A stretch of 64,000 nucleotides of DNA from positions 1,798,001-1,862,000 of the forward strand of contig NC_017668.1 of assembly GCF_000284515.1 (NCBI RefSeq). Reading direction: 5' to 3'. The position numbers and the translations under genes are program-made. Shown here piece by piece: positions 1 through 9,216 of the stretch; position 1 is the first letter of the stretch; each line of letters begins with the position of its first letter. This stretch comes from Halobacillus halophilus DSM 2266. Lineage in GTDB: Bacteria; Bacillota; Bacilli; Bacillales; Halobacillaceae. Below the pieces are notes generated by a model, which saw nothing but the letters and a program-made list of their open reading frames with translations, was not told the origin of the DNA and did not search any database.

Positions 1-1248
1 ATAGCAGAATTTATAGGAATTAAAAAGAAAGATCCTCACTATACGCTGCTGGCAAGACGCTGGACAAGAGGATTTACCATTACAGTGGCTGTAGGGGTTG
101 TGACAGGAACCGCGATTGGATTACAGCTCTCCCTGTTATGGCCGAGCTTTATGCAGCTGGCAGGTAAGGTGATCGCCTTACCACTTTTCATGGAAACTTT
201 CGCTTTTTTCTTTGAAGCTATATTTTTAGGAATCTATCTTTATACATGGGACCGATTTAAAAATCCTATGTACCACTGGCTGTTGTCCATTCCTGTTGTG
301 ATTGGGTCTACATTATCAGCATTTTTCATCACATCGGTGAACGGCTTTCTGAATACTCCGCAAGGGTTTGAACTGGAAGGAGATACAGTTACGTCCATTC
401 AACCATTAGCTGCGATGTTTAATCCAGCGACGCCCACGAAGGTTTTTCACGTCGTTTCTACATCTTATTTAACCGCAGCAGCTGTCCTTGCGACCATTGC
501 AGCTATTTATTTATTGAAAAAGAAAAATACTCTTTACCATATGAAGGCCTTAAAGGTTACGGTCGTTTCCGTATTCATTTTTGCCATAGCTACCGCCATT
601 GCAGGTGACTTATCTGCTAAGTTTCTTGCTAAAGAGCAGCCGGAAAAATTGGCTGCCGGAGAATGGCATTTTGAAACGGAAGAAGGAGCAGACCTGGTTG
701 TTTTCGGTACATTAAATGAAAATCAGGAAGTGGAGAATGCGATCCGGATACCAAATGGCTTAAGCTTTTTAGCTTACGGCGACTTTAATGCAGAGGTAAC
801 CGGACTGGATCAAATTCCGGATGATGAAGAGCCTCCGCTTTGGATTCACTATATGTTTGACTTAATGGTGACGATCGGTTTCTTCACACTGGGAGTTTCC
901 CTTATGTACCTGGTGTTCTGGAAGGTGAAGAAGTGGAACGAATATCACCCGCTGCTCTTATGGGGGATTGCTTCTCTCGGACCATTATCCATGGCCGCTG
1001 TCGAATTTGGCTGGGTATTTGCGGAACTTGGACGGCAGCCATGGATTCTAAGAGGATTTATGACTGTCTCTGAAGGGGCAACGACCTCGCCATATGTTGG
1101 ATGGATGCTTATTCTATTCATTGGCTTATACATTGTGCTGTCGATCGGCTGTGTAATCGCGCTCCGTAAGATATTTAAAGGAAACCCGGCTGAACATGAG
1201 CTTGAACATCGTTATCCTGAAGTGGCAGCTACAAAGGAGGGTAACTAA
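1..1248 (+). CDS. cydA: Cytochrome bd ubiquinol/menaquinol oxidase subunit I, 5'-truncated by window edge
   Basis: The reading frame is open from base 1, so the start lies upstream and roughly the first 50 residues are missing. The product is the haem-bearing subunit of cytochrome bd oxidase, which oxidises quinol and reduces O2 at the membrane. Visible family features are the METFAFFFEAIF helix with conserved acidic residues, the haem b558 ligand His in FHVVSTSYLT (codon at 448-450) and the GRQPW motif near the C-terminus. The extracellular Q-loop is short, as in Gram-positive CydA. It is followed after 3 nt by cydB, with a ribosome binding site inside its last codons. No cydCD follows. Confidence 0.95.
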   Translation: MAEFIGIKKKDPHYTLLARRWTRGFTITVAVGVVTGTAIGLQLSLLWPSFMQLAGKVIALPLFMETFAFFFEAIFLGIYLYTWDRFKNPMYHWLLSIPVVIGSTLSAFFITSVNGFLNTPQGFELEGDTVTSIQPLAAMFNPATPTKVFHVVSTSYLTAAAVLATIAAIYLLKKKNTLYHMKALKVTVVSVFIFAIATAIAGDLSAKFLAKEQPEKLAAGEWHFETEEGADLVVFGTLNENQEVENAIRIPNGLSFLAYGDFNAEVTGLDQIPDDEEPPLWIHYMFDLMVTIGFFTLGVSLMYLVFWKVKKWNEYHPLLLWGIASLGPLSMAAVEFGWVFAELGRQPWILRGFMTVSEGATTSPYVGWMLILFIGLYIVLSIGCVIALRKIFKGNPAEHELEHRYPEVAATKEGN

Positions 1249-1251
1249 CTC

Positions 1252-2265
1252 ATGAGTTACGAATTAGTTGGTATTTCTGTACTTTGGCTGTTTCTCTACG
1301 GCTACCTCATTGTGGCATCGATTGACTTCGGTGCCGGGTTCTTTGCTTATTTTGCTAAAGTAACAAAAAAAGATCACATCATTAATAAACTGATCTCTCG
1401 TTATCTCTCTCCCGTCTGGGAGGTAACCAACGTATTTTTCGTATTTTTCTTTGTTGGATTGATTGGGTTTTTCCCGGATATGGCTTATTACTTTGGGCAA
1501 TCCCTATTAATCCCGGGAAGTATTGCAATTGTCCTGCTTGCTATTCGAGGCTCGTTTTACGCCTTTGAAAACTATGGTTCAAAAGAGAATCATTTGTACA
1601 TGTTTTTGTACGGAGCCACAGGCTTGTTGATACCTGCTGCTCTGTCAACGGCCCTCACGATCTCCGAGGGTGGTTATATTAAAGAAACAGAGAACGGGGT
1701 CCAACTGATGTACGGAGAGCTGTTTTCCAGTCCTTATTCCTGGAGTGTGGTTTTTCTAGCTATCGTCTCTGTTCTGTATATCAGCTCCATGTTCCTCGCC
1801 TATTATGCAAAGCGTGCTGGGGACGAACCTGCGCTTGATTTAGTTAGGAAGTACGCATTATTCTGGAGTTCGCCAACCATTATTGCCAGCCTGACCACGT
1901 TTATTGCGCTTAGTCAGCAAAACCCGGAACACTTCCAGCGGGCAATCGATCTGTGGTGGGTTTTTGGAATTTCCGTGGCTTTCTTTATGGCTGCAGTATT
2001 CCTAATCTACCAGGGCAAGTATTATGGATGGGCTTTTATCGCGGTTATGCTCCAATTCTTTGTAGCCTTTTTCGGTTATGGCGCTTCCCATCTACCTTAT
2101 CTGCTATACCCGTATGTAACACTGTCTGGCGGAGTGACAAGTGAATCTATGGCGGTGGCCTTAATTGTCGTGTTTATAGCCGGACTATTTTTACTCATTC
2201 CATCACTTGTGATGCTGATGAGGATGTTCCTGTTTGATGCTGATTATGTCAAAGGTAAAAAATAA
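1252..2265 (+). CDS. cydB: Cytochrome bd oxidase subunit II
   Basis: CydB is the membrane partner of CydA in the cytochrome bd oxidase. The 337-residue length is usual for Bacillus CydB and the protein is hydrophobic throughout, with about 8-9 predicted helices. It opens with a helix followed by the family signature IDFGAGFFAYFAK. The ATG at 1252 has AAGGAGGGT upstream, and the gene is coupled to cydA. It is followed by a strong terminator at 2282-2319, so cydAB end their transcript here. The exporter genes cydCD that follow in B. subtilis are absent from this position. Confidence 0.95.
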   Translation: MSYELVGISVLWLFLYGYLIVASIDFGAGFFAYFAKVTKKDHIINKLISRYLSPVWEVTNVFFVFFFVGLIGFFPDMAYYFGQSLLIPGSIAIVLLAIRGSFYAFENYGSKENHLYMFLYGATGLLIPAALSTALTISEGGYIKETENGVQLMYGELFSSPYSWSVVFLAIVSVLYISSMFLAYYAKRAGDEPALDLVRKYALFWSSPTIIASLTTFIALSQQNPEHFQRAIDLWWVFGISVAFFMAAVFLIYQGKYYGWAFIAVMLQFFVAFFGYGASHLPYLLYPYVTLSGGVTSESMAVALIVVFIAGLFLLIPSLVMLMRMFLFDADYVKGKK

Positions 2266-2281
2266 TACGGTGAAAAAATAG

Positions 2282-2319
2282 CTTGCAGAGAATGATCATA
2301 GTTCTCTGCAAGTTTTTTT
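2282..2319 (+). terminator. Rho-independent terminator of cydAB
   Basis: Perfect 11-bp stem CTTGCAGAGAA/TTCTCTGCAAG followed by seven T residues, 17 nt after the cydB stop. Confidence 0.9.
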
Positions 2320-2452
2320 AATTGCGATCTCCATTAAAGTTTATTGTAGGTTTTTCATAAGAGGCTTATTACGCAATAGGGCCGGATTGTGGTGGACTCA
2401 GTTTCGAGATATTGGGTGGAGAAGTGGCTCCAGGGAACGGCTCGCTTTCCGT

Positions 2453-2512
2453 GGCCCTGCACGACGCAGGGTCGTTCGACGTTGCCACAGGAGGTGGCGG
2501 TCTTAGACGAAC
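2453..2512 (-). repeat. 60-bp hairpin module, copy a
   Basis: Begins GGCCCTGCACGACGCAGGG on the plus strand and ends in ACGAAC. It contains nested short stems (CCCTGC/GCAGGG, GCCAC/GTGGC-like, GTTCGAC/GTCGAAC-like). It sits in domain 2 just after CGCTTTCC, the same site as the copy at 37967-38026. Confidence 0.75.
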
Positions 2513-2581
2513 ATCCCATGTGGTGAGCTTCCTAAGGCTACGCCTTCCGGGATCTCACCGATCATGTTCATTCCATTCCTA

Positions 2582-2966
2582 CACTTTTTTTAGTCTTACT
2601 CGAAAATCAGAACATAAACGACAAGGAGAGCTATCCAGCTCCAGCACCTAGCGGCTAGTGAGACTTCCCTCAGTTCTGTACGATAAGTCAACATCGAATC
2701 GCTACGCTCTTCGTGTTTCCTTTATCTCCGCCAGCTCAAGGCTAGTTTCGGTGCCTAGCCTCTCGAGGTCTTAAGTCCAACCATGATAGGAAGAAGAGCC
2801 CTTCCTTTCATGGTCGTTCTTAAGCTTGGCGAGGCTGAACAAGGCACCTCCACATTTGGCCCTGCATGACGCAGGGTCGTTCGACGTTGCCACACGACGT
2901 GGGGATTTTAGTCGAACTTCCTATGTCCAGTCCATACGCCGCTGACCAAGGTGCTTCCACTTTTAA
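2582..2966. mobile_element. 385-bp insertion nested in composite repeat copy 1
   Basis: It interrupts the domain 2 palindrome: the flanks ATTCCTA (to 2581) and CCTAGGAGTCTTCA (from 2967) rejoin into the uninterrupted sequence of the other copies, leaving a 4-bp direct repeat CCTA (2578-2581 and 2967-2970) that could be a target duplication. Inside is a long imperfect hairpin (CTTAAGTCCAACCATGATAG near 2770 against its complement near 2815), plus one copy of the 60-bp module. No transposase frame and no clear terminal inverted repeats are visible. It resembles short noncoding repeats I believe occur in other Bacillaceae, but I could not verify this. Confidence 0.55.
2858..2917 (-). repeat. 60-bp hairpin module, copy b
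   Basis: Starts GGCCCTGCATGACGCAGGG and ends GTCGAAC. It lies inside the 385-bp nested insertion, so the module occurs in a sequence context unrelated to domains 1 and 2. Confidence 0.7.
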
Positions 2967-3266
2967 CCTAGGAGTCTTCACCGTTCCCTTCCGGCCCTTT
3001 GCGATCATTGAAAGCTCGAAATCCTTTACGTAAATGCCTTCATATGAGAAATAACAACCTATGTGATCAACGCTGAGTACCGAGTATCTACAGGGTATAA
3101 ACTTCGCTATAGAAGCATTTAAGACGATTTAAGGTTCCCACTTTTGGGGCCGTTCGCAACATTATAGTGGAGGTGGTGGGGAAATAGCGAGACTCCCATG
3201 GGAGAAGGGGCTAGGTGAGATCCCGCAGGGAGTGAAACGAGCGAGGAAGCTCTTGGCCAAAAGGAG

Positions 3267-3326
3267 GATCGACTAAAGTCGCCACGTCCTGTGGCAACGT
3301 CGATCGACCCTTCATCCTGCAGGGCC
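3267..3326 (+). repeat. 60-bp hairpin module, copy c
   Basis: Starts GATCGACTAAAGTCGCCACG and ends GCAGGGCC. It lies in domain 1 of composite copy 1, immediately before ATAGGAAAG, the same site as the copy at 18831-18890. Confidence 0.75.
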
Positions 3327-3686
3327 ATAGGAAAGTGTTCAAATGTGGAATCACCCCGAAAGACACGAACAGCATAAGCCGAGTATTAAAAGAATAGTGG
3401 TCTTTCCGTCCGTTGATGCTCGGCTTATGTCTCGAGGGTCTGGATGTTGGAACAAGACGAGTTATTTCCGAACCAACCCTTTTCTATCTAGAGTAACGGG
3501 CCCATTTATCTCGAAACTGAGTCTTCAACAAAAGGGAGCATAACTTTAAAATCACGACGGAAGTTTAACAGAGACAGTCTAATTGTAAGCCATAGGATAT
3601 TATTACATTCATACTTTATGATGTGCAGAAGCGTATAATGTGATAGAATAACGTTAGATTTTTACTGAAAAGATGGAGGACAGATC

Positions 3687-4352
3687 ATGAAAAAAGAATT
3701 TGCCGTGATAGGTCTCGGTCGGTTTGGCGGCAGTATCTGCCGTGAGCTTAGCCGTGAAGGCATGGAAGTATTAGCTTTAGACCTTGATGAAGATAAAGTG
3801 AACGAATATAGAGATATAGCGGCACATGCTGTCATCGCCGATTCTACTGATGAAAACGTATTGCGGGAACTTGGCCTGCGTAATATTGATCACGTCATCG
3901 TAGCAATCGGGGATAACATTCAAGCGAGTATCCTCACCACTTTAATGCTGAAGGAATTGGGCATTAAAACCATTACTGTAAAAGCACAAAATGACTATCA
4001 TGAAAAAGTACTAGCTAAAATTGGGGCTGATCACGTTGTTCACCCTGAGCGTGATATGGGTAAACGAATTGCACATAATATCATCTCCAACAACATTCTC
4101 GACTACATTGAATTATCAGATGACCATAGTGTCGTAGAGGTTAAAGCAGGAAGCAAAATGAGCGGCCGCACTCTGGTGGATCTCGATATCCGTGCTGAGT
4201 ACGGGTGTAACGTCGTGGCTATTAAAAGGAAGAAAGATGTCATTGTCTCTCCAATGGCCACAGAAGAAATCCGCGAAAATGACGTATTGATTGTCATCGG
4301 AGCAGATAAAGACATCAGTCGTTTTGAAAAAAATCTTGTAGTTGAAGATTAA
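3687..4352 (+). CDS. ktrC: Ktr potassium uptake regulatory subunit (RCK protein)
   Basis: This cytoplasmic gating subunit binds nucleotides and cyclic dinucleotides and controls a KtrD/KtrB-type K+ channel. The 221 residues comprise an RCK_N Rossmann domain (GLGRFGGS at residues 9-16, acidic residue after the second strand) and an RCK_C domain from about residue 137. The ATG at 3687 has GGAGGA 8 nt upstream, and a TATAAT box sits at 3634-3639. In B. subtilis ktrC also lies just before rnjA-rpoY-ykrA, which supports KtrC over KtrA. It is monocistronic, bounded by composite repeats on both sides and by its own terminator. K+ uptake is the first response to osmotic upshift, which fits a halophile. 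Confidence 0.88.
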   Translation: MKKEFAVIGLGRFGGSICRELSREGMEVLALDLDEDKVNEYRDIAAHAVIADSTDENVLRELGLRNIDHVIVAIGDNIQASILTTLMLKELGIKTITVKAQNDYHEKVLAKIGADHVVHPERDMGKRIAHNIISNNILDYIELSDDHSVVEVKAGSKMSGRTLVDLDIRAEYGCNVVAIKRKKDVIVSPMATEEIRENDVLIVIGADKDISRFEKNLVVED

Positions 4353-4364
4353 TCATCATTTTAA

Positions 4365-4394
4365 GAAAACCTGCCCGGCCGGCAGGTTTTTTTC
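4365..4394 (+). terminator. Terminator of ktrC
   Basis: Stem AAACCTGCC/GGCAGGTTT with a CGGCC loop and a T-run, 13 nt after the stop. Confidence 0.9.
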
Positions 4395-4576
4395 TTAGCT
4401 TTTAAAGCCAATCATTTCTACGCTTTGTAAACTCTTCGTCGTAATTTTTTAAATTAAGCTCCCGATATTGTAAGAATCGTTTTCCGCAGCAGCCCTTCCT
4501 TCCATTACTATTACGCTTTCTATACTTGAAAAACGAAACTCATATGATAACGAACGGTGAGATATTTAAAAAAAAG

Positions 4577-5163
4577 CTCTGTTAAACTTCCGTGTTGATT
4601 TTAAGGTAAAGCTTCCTTTTCTGTAAGACTCAGTTTCGAGATAAATGGGTCCGTTACTCTATGTGGAGGAGGGCTGGTGGGGAAATAACTCGCTTTCCTA
4701 TGGGGGAACGGTGAGCTTCCTCGCTCGTTTCACTCCCTGCGGGATCTCACCTAGTTCCTTCTCCCATGGGAGTCGCGCCATTTCCCCACCACCCCAACTA
4801 TAATGTTGCGAACGGACCCTTCCAGAAGAGATTGGTTCTCCTCCGTAATCTGTATGAAATGCTTTCATGACGGGCGATGTGTGTCGTTACATCCTAACTA
4901 CATTGGATAATACTTCATTATGCAGGTGATGGTTAAAGTGGTTTCGAGCTTCTAATTTGGCAAGGTCCGGAGGGGGAGGATGAAGACTCCTGCGGGATAA
5001 ACATGATCGGTGAGACCCCGGAAGTCGAAGACTGAGGAGGCTCAGCACATGCCCGCGGAAAGCGAATCATCCCCCGCAGGACCTTTCTTGTCATAAAAGT
5101 ATCTCGAAACTGAGTCTTCAACTAAACCGCCCTATTGCGTAATAAGGCTCTTATGAAAAATCA
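4577..5163 (-). repeat. Composite intergenic repeat, copy 2
   Basis: Left arm (about 4577-4623) contains CTGTTAAACTTCCGTGTTGA and AAGCTTCCTTTTCTG. Cassette inverted repeats lie at 4624-4643 and 5100-5119 (cassette 496 bp). Domain 1 spans 4647-4819, delimited by GGGTCCGTT/AACGGACCC, with inner stem GGTGGGGAAAT/ATTTCCCCACC. Domain 2 spans 4964-5083, delimited by GGTCC/GGACC. The right arm, with CTATTGCGTAATAAGGCTCT, ends near 5163. It is the reverse complement of copy 7, with cassettes of identical length and only scattered differences by eye. The rest of the 4395-5317 gap holds only the promoter of the next gene. Confidence 0.88.
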
Positions 5164-5235
5164 ACATTATACTTTAAGAGAGCATAAAAAAAGATGCTTG
5201 GGATAAACAAATATACAATATTTGGTGGCAGTTTA

Positions 5236-5260
5236 GTTTACTTCTTAAGCAAAAGGGAAA
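5236..5260 (+). promoter_or_regulatory. Candidate sigma-B promoter of the pyruvate oxidase gene
   Basis: GTTTAC at 5236-5241, 13-nt spacer, GGGAAA at 5255-5260, against the sigma-B consensus GTTTAA-N13-15-GGGWAW (11 of 12 positions). It lies about 60 nt before the start codon. From family knowledge, the B. subtilis homologue YdaP belongs to the general stress regulon. Confidence 0.65.
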
Positions 5261-5317
5261 TATAAAGTGCTATAGACAATATTCATTGCACTAGGAAACT
5301 TAGGAAGGATGATACTT

Positions 5318-7036
5318 ATGTTCGATCAACGTACAGGCGAAGTATTAACCCAGCAGTTAATTGATTGGGGAGTCAATCATATATATGGAATGCCAGGAGA
5401 TTCTATTAATGAATTTATTGATGATATAAGGAAAAGAGAAGAGGAACTTTCTTTTTTACAGGTAAGACATGAAGAGACAGGAGCGCTCGCAGCAGCAGCT
5501 TACGCGAAGCTTACCGGAAAGTTAGGCGTCACGCTATCCATCACAGGTCCTGGTGCTATTCATTTATTAAACGGTTTGTATGATGCAAAAGCGGACCAGG
5601 CACCTGTACTCGCCATTGTAGGGCATGTTCAAAGTGATCAGGTGGGCACCGGAGCGTTTCAGGAACAGAATCTTGAGCGCATGTTTGATGATGTAGCGGT
5701 CTTTAATAAACGGGCTGCCTCACAGGAACAGCTGCCGGATCTTCTGGATCAGGCCGTGAGAGAAGCTTACGCTAAAAAAGGTGTATCTGTGCTGATTGTT
5801 CCTGATGATCTTTTTGCCGCAAAGCAAACGGACGATGTACGGTTACGTGCAAGCAACCTATTTCAGCCTGAGATGATGCCTAAACAAAACAACATGATAG
5901 AAGCGAAGAAACGAATTGAGCAGGCAGAAAGGCCAGTGATTTTAGCAGGTAAAGGAGCAGCTGGTGCAAGAGAAGAGCTAATGGCTTTTGCTGAAACCAT
6001 TAAAGCCCCTGTAATCTTAAGTCTTCTAGCGAAAGGGATTTTACCAGATCACCACCCTTACTGCCTCGGGCATACAGGACAAATTGGAACGAAACCGGCT
6101 TATCATGCCATGAAAGAAACGGATCTTCTTATTCTTATAGGCACTCAATTCCCTTACCGGGATTTCCTGCCCGACCATGTAGATGCCATTCAAATCGATA
6201 ACAAACCAGAGCATCTTGGGAAGTATTATCCGATTAAATTAGGTTTAGCCGGGGATGCGAAAGAAACGATGGAAGCTTTGACTCAAGGAATCACAACTAT
6301 AGAAGAGCGTCCATTCCTTGAAAAATACCAGGAAAAAATGAAGAACTGGCATATTGCTCTTCAAGAGGAGAAGCGTTCTGAAGAGAATCCTTTACACGCG
6401 CCTCAAGTCATGTATGAACTGGAAAATCATATGGAATCTGGAGCTGTTATCTCAGGAGATGTTGGGAATGTAACGGTCTGGATTTCGCGTTTTCTGCCAT
6501 TTGTGGACCAGAAGTTTGTTATTTCCGGCTGGCTTGCCACCATGGGCAGTGGTTTACCAGGTGCGATTGCTGCACAGGTTGCCTACCCAGAGAAACAAGT
6601 AATCGGTATTGTTGGTGATGGTGGCTTTTCCATGGTGATGCATGATTTTGTGACCGCGGTTAAATATAATCTTCCAGTCAAAATCATCGTTTTAAATAAT
6701 AGTAAAATTGGTTTAATCAAATATGAACAAGCTCAAATGGGCCATCCTAACCATGCCACCAATTTAGGAGAAATGAACTTTGCAAAATTCGCAGAGTCCT
6801 GTGGAGGGCAAGGTTATCGAATTGAAAGCTATGAGGAGCTGGCACCAAAAATGAAGCAGGCTTTTGTATCCAACCAGCCAGTTATTATCGATGTAGCTAT
6901 TGAAGATATGGCACCACTGCCGGGCCATATCGACTATCAATCAGCCGTTAACTATTCCCAGTATATTGTTAAGAACTTTTTTGAGAATGGATCCCTAGAA
7001 CTGCCTGATTTGAAAAAAGCTTTAAAACGATTATAA
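5318..7036 (+). CDS. ydaP: Pyruvate oxidase-type thiamine diphosphate enzyme (YdaP family)
   Basis: This is a ThDP- and FAD-dependent enzyme of the pyruvate oxidase/acetolactate synthase superfamily, probably oxidising pyruvate to acetate or acetyl phosphate. Its 572 residues show the three-domain layout: an N-terminal PYR domain with the catalytic Glu in RHEETGALAAAAYAK, a central FAD/Rossmann-like domain from about residue 190, and a C-terminal PP domain with the ThDP/Mg2+ motif GDGGF...N near residue 430. An upstream in-frame ATG at 5309 directly abuts AGGAAGG. The ATG at 5318 sits 9 nt from it and is the better start. It is monocistronic, after a sigma-B-like promoter. Acetolactate synthase is excluded by overall likeness to YdaP rather than by one residue. 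Confidence 0.85.
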   Translation: MFDQRTGEVLTQQLIDWGVNHIYGMPGDSINEFIDDIRKREEELSFLQVRHEETGALAAAAYAKLTGKLGVTLSITGPGAIHLLNGLYDAKADQAPVLAIVGHVQSDQVGTGAFQEQNLERMFDDVAVFNKRAASQEQLPDLLDQAVREAYAKKGVSVLIVPDDLFAAKQTDDVRLRASNLFQPEMMPKQNNMIEAKKRIEQAERPVILAGKGAAGAREELMAFAETIKAPVILSLLAKGILPDHHPYCLGHTGQIGTKPAYHAMKETDLLILIGTQFPYRDFLPDHVDAIQIDNKPEHLGKYYPIKLGLAGDAKETMEALTQGITTIEERPFLEKYQEKMKNWHIALQEEKRSEENPLHAPQVMYELENHMESGAVISGDVGNVTVWISRFLPFVDQKFVISGWLATMGSGLPGAIAAQVAYPEKQVIGIVGDGGFSMVMHDFVTAVKYNLPVKIIVLNNSKIGLIKYEQAQMGHPNHATNLGEMNFAKFAESCGGQGYRIESYEELAPKMKQAFVSNQPVIIDVAIEDMAPLPGHIDYQSAVNYSQYIVKNFFENGSLELPDLKKALKRL

Positions 7037-7161
7037 AAAGTTCTATTTTCCAACAAGAGAAACCAGCCCTGTCTTTCTGAGGTTCAAAATCTGTAGAAAA
7101 CGGTGTCGGTGCTAAACGTTATGATCATTTAGCAAGCATATGTTGTAGTCAATAGATCTTT

Positions 7162-7197
7162 AAAAAACCCCCGCTGAATTTAATCAGCGGGGGTTTT
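7162..7197. terminator. Bidirectional terminator between ydaP and rnjA
   Basis: Perfect stem AAAACCCCCGCTGA/TCAGCGGGGGTTTT with A-run and T-run on the two sides, serving the convergent genes. Confidence 0.9.
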
Positions 7198-7205
7198 CGG
7201 TGTCT

Positions 7206-8873
7206 TTATACTTCCATAATGATCGGAAGGATCATTGGACGTCGTTTTGTTTTTTCAAATAAGAATGGTGCAATGGTGTCTGTAATCTCATTCTTAATTT
7301 CAGACCACTGTGTCGTACGGCGTTCCATAACTTTTTCAACATGATTATTTACAAGTTTCTGCGCTTCTTTAATCAAGTCTTCCGATTCTCTCATATAGAC
7401 GAATCCGCGAGAGATGATATCTGGACCTGAAGCGATCTTGAACTCTTTCATGTTTATACTAACCACTACAATTACGAGGCCTTCTTCAGAAAGAATACGT
7501 CTATCTCTCAGTACGATGTTACCAATGTCGCCAATTCCGCTGCCATCTACATATACAGAACCAGATGGAATCTTACCAGCGACCATCGCTTCATCTTTAC
7601 CAAGAGCTAATACATCACCGTTATCCATAACAAAGCAATCTTCAGGGGCTAAATCACAATCATGACTTAACTTCGCATGTTCTTTCAGCATGCGATACTC
7701 ACCGTGGATCGGCATAAAGAAGCGTGGCTGAATCAGACGCAGCATCAGCTTCATTTCTTCACGGCTGCCGTGCCCTGATGTATGAATGTCATTCAATGGG
7801 CCGTGAATAACTTCGGCTCCTGCACGATACAATTTATTGATCGTGCGGCTGACACTGATCGTGTTACCAGGGATTGGGGAAGAGGAGAACACGACGGTGT
7901 CGCCAGGCATAATTTGAATTTGACGGTGGGTACCATTGGCAATACGGGATAGAGCTGCCATTGGCTCACCTTGAGAACCGGTACATAGGATAACCACTTC
8001 GTTGGCCGGAAGACGGTTAATTTGCTGCGCATCTATGAATGTATCTTTTGGTGCGCGGATATAACCGAGCTCCTGTCCGATACGGATGGATGATTCCATA
8101 CTGCGTCCAAAAACGGCAACTTTTCTGCCGTTTTTAACTGCCGATTCCACAACTTGCTGTAACCGGTGGATGTTTGAGGCAAATGTTGCAAATATCAAAC
8201 GTCCGTCTACACGTGTGAATATATCATCAATGCTTTGTCCAACTACACGTTCTGACTTGGTAAAGCCAGGTACTTCACTATTCGTACTATCTGATAACAG
8301 GGCGAGAACCCCTTCTTTTCCAATTTCAGCCATACGAGCTAAATTAGCAGGTTCTCCGACAGGTGTGAAATCAAATTTAAAGTCTCCGGTATGAACAATG
8401 TTACCCGGAGGTGTTTTCACAACGATTCCGTATGAATCTGGAATGCTGTGGGTGGTACGGAAAAAGGATACTGATGTTTTGCGAAATTTAATTACATCAT
8501 CTTCCTGAATCGTATGCATCTTCGTGTTACGAAGCAGGCCGTGCTCATCCAGCTTATTTCGAAGTAAGCCGGCAGCAAGTTTCCCAGCATAGATAGGGAT
8601 GTTAATTTCACGTAGTAAATAAGGGATTCCGCCGATATGGTCTTCGTGACCATGCGTAATAAAGAGCCCTTTAATTTTATCCTGATTTTGAACTAAATAG
8701 GTATAATCAGGAATAACATAATCGATTCCCAGAAGTTCATCTTCAGGGAATTTAATACCTGCATCAATGAGGATGATTTCGTCTTGAAACTGAACGCCGT
8801 ATGTGTTTTTTCCAATTTCGCCGAGACCGCCAAGGGCAAATACGGCTGTTTGGTCATTTTTTACAAATTTCAT
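7206..8873 (-). CDS. rnjA: Ribonuclease J1
   Basis: RNase J1 is the major 5'-to-3' exoribonuclease and endonuclease of Firmicutes, acting in mRNA decay and rRNA maturation. The 555-residue length is standard. The metallo-beta-lactamase motif [10 protein letters not shown] places the zinc ligands at H74, H76, D78 and H79. Beta-CASP motifs (PIHGEYRM) follow, and a C-terminal domain ends in [12 protein letters not shown]. It lies 3 nt downstream of rpoY in an rpoY-rnjA operon, as in B. subtilis. The small RNA peptide SR1P (23119) is known in B. subtilis to promote binding of GapA to this enzyme. Confidence 0.97.
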   Translation of the reverse strand: MKFVKNDQTAVFALGGLGEIGKNTYGVQFQDEIILIDAGIKFPEDELLGIDYVIPDYTYLVQNQDKIKGLFITHGHEDHIGGIPYLLREINIPIYAGKLAAGLLRNKLDEHGLLRNTKMHTIQEDDVIKFRKTSVSFFRTTHSIPDSYGIVVKTPPGNIVHTGDFKFDFTPVGEPANLARMAEIGKEGVLALLSDSTNSEVPGFTKSERVVGQSIDDIFTRVDGRLIFATFASNIHRLQQVVESAVKNGRKVAVFGRSMESSIRIGQELGYIRAPKDTFIDAQQINRLPANEVVILCTGSQGEPMAALSRIANGTHRQIQIMPGDTVVFSSSPIPGNTISVSRTINKLYRAGAEVIHGPLNDIHTSGHGSREEMKLMLRLIQPRFFMPIHGEYRMLKEHAKLSHDCDLAPEDCFVMDNGDVLALGKDEAMVAGKIPSGSVYVDGSGIGDIGNIVLRDRRILSEEGLVIVVVSINMKEFKIASGPDIISRGFVYMRESEDLIKEAQKLVNNHVEKVMERRTTQWSEIKNEITDTIAPFLFEKTKRRPMILPIIMEV

Positions 8874-8876
8874 GCG

Positions 8877-9086
8877 TTACAGATTCTCCACTTGATAATC
8901 TTCGGATTGTTGTTCATAAGCCAGATGATCCTCATTAAGCACCTGGATATATTCAATGTTAAATCCTTTATTAGCCAATTTTTCACGAACTCTTCTTTCG
9001 GTTTCCGCTTCTACGTACATGGCTTGAGTACGTTCACGGACAGGAACTTCTTTCGCCAGTTCCTGATATAATACTTTGTATATCAT
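8877..9086 (-). CDS. rpoY: RNA polymerase epsilon subunit
   Basis: RpoY is the small auxiliary subunit of Firmicute RNA polymerase (DUF1447, formerly YkzG). From the ATG at 9086 the product has 69 residues, the family length, beginning MIYKVLYQE and ending in an acidic, Gln-rich tail. AGGAGC lies 9 nt upstream. A longer in-frame extension to 9122 has no matching ribosome binding site and is not used. It is translationally linked to rnjA. Confidence 0.93.
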   Translation of the reverse strand: MIYKVLYQELAKEVPVRERTQAMYVEAETERRVREKLANKGFNIEYIQVLNEDHLAYEQQSEDYQVENL

Positions 9087-9216
9087 TACATTATCGCTCC
9101 TAACTAGATATAATTTCCACATTCTTGTCCTGTCATTAATAATAGCACGTTTAATTATCGTATGGTAATGATAACGGTAGTTGAACTAGCTTTTGGAGCC
9201 ATCCGGCCAGTGGGCT

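Larger units (their letters stand above)
2351..3575 (+). repeat. Composite intergenic repeat, copy 1 (largest, carries nested insertions)
   Basis: Left arm (about 2351-2393) contains TTTTTCATAAGAGGCTTATT. The cassette runs from inverted repeat 2394-2411 (GGACTCAGTTTCGAGATA) to 3507-3526 (TATCTCGAAACTGAGTCTTC), and the right arm, starting CAACAAAAGGGAGC, reaches about 3575. Inside are palindromic domain 2 (interrupted by a 385-bp insertion) and then domain 1 (with an extra 50-bp hairpin at about 3371-3420). Three copies of the 60-bp module lie within it. The GGGAGC arm is next to domain 1, as in copies 2 and 7 and opposite to copies 3-6. Small open frames here have no ribosome binding sites and I treat them as noncoding. 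The remaining cydB-ktrC gap holds only the ktrC leader. Confidence 0.85.

Noticed and set aside
2351-3575. Group II intron or insertion sequence in the largest repeat
   Set aside because: No reverse transcriptase, maturase or transposase frame is present, and no intron-type conserved end sequences are visible.
4777-4800. tRNA-like cloverleaf in domain 1 of the repeats
   Set aside because: The arms do not have tRNA dimensions or the conserved T-loop and D-loop bases. No tRNA or rRNA gene is visible anywhere in the window.
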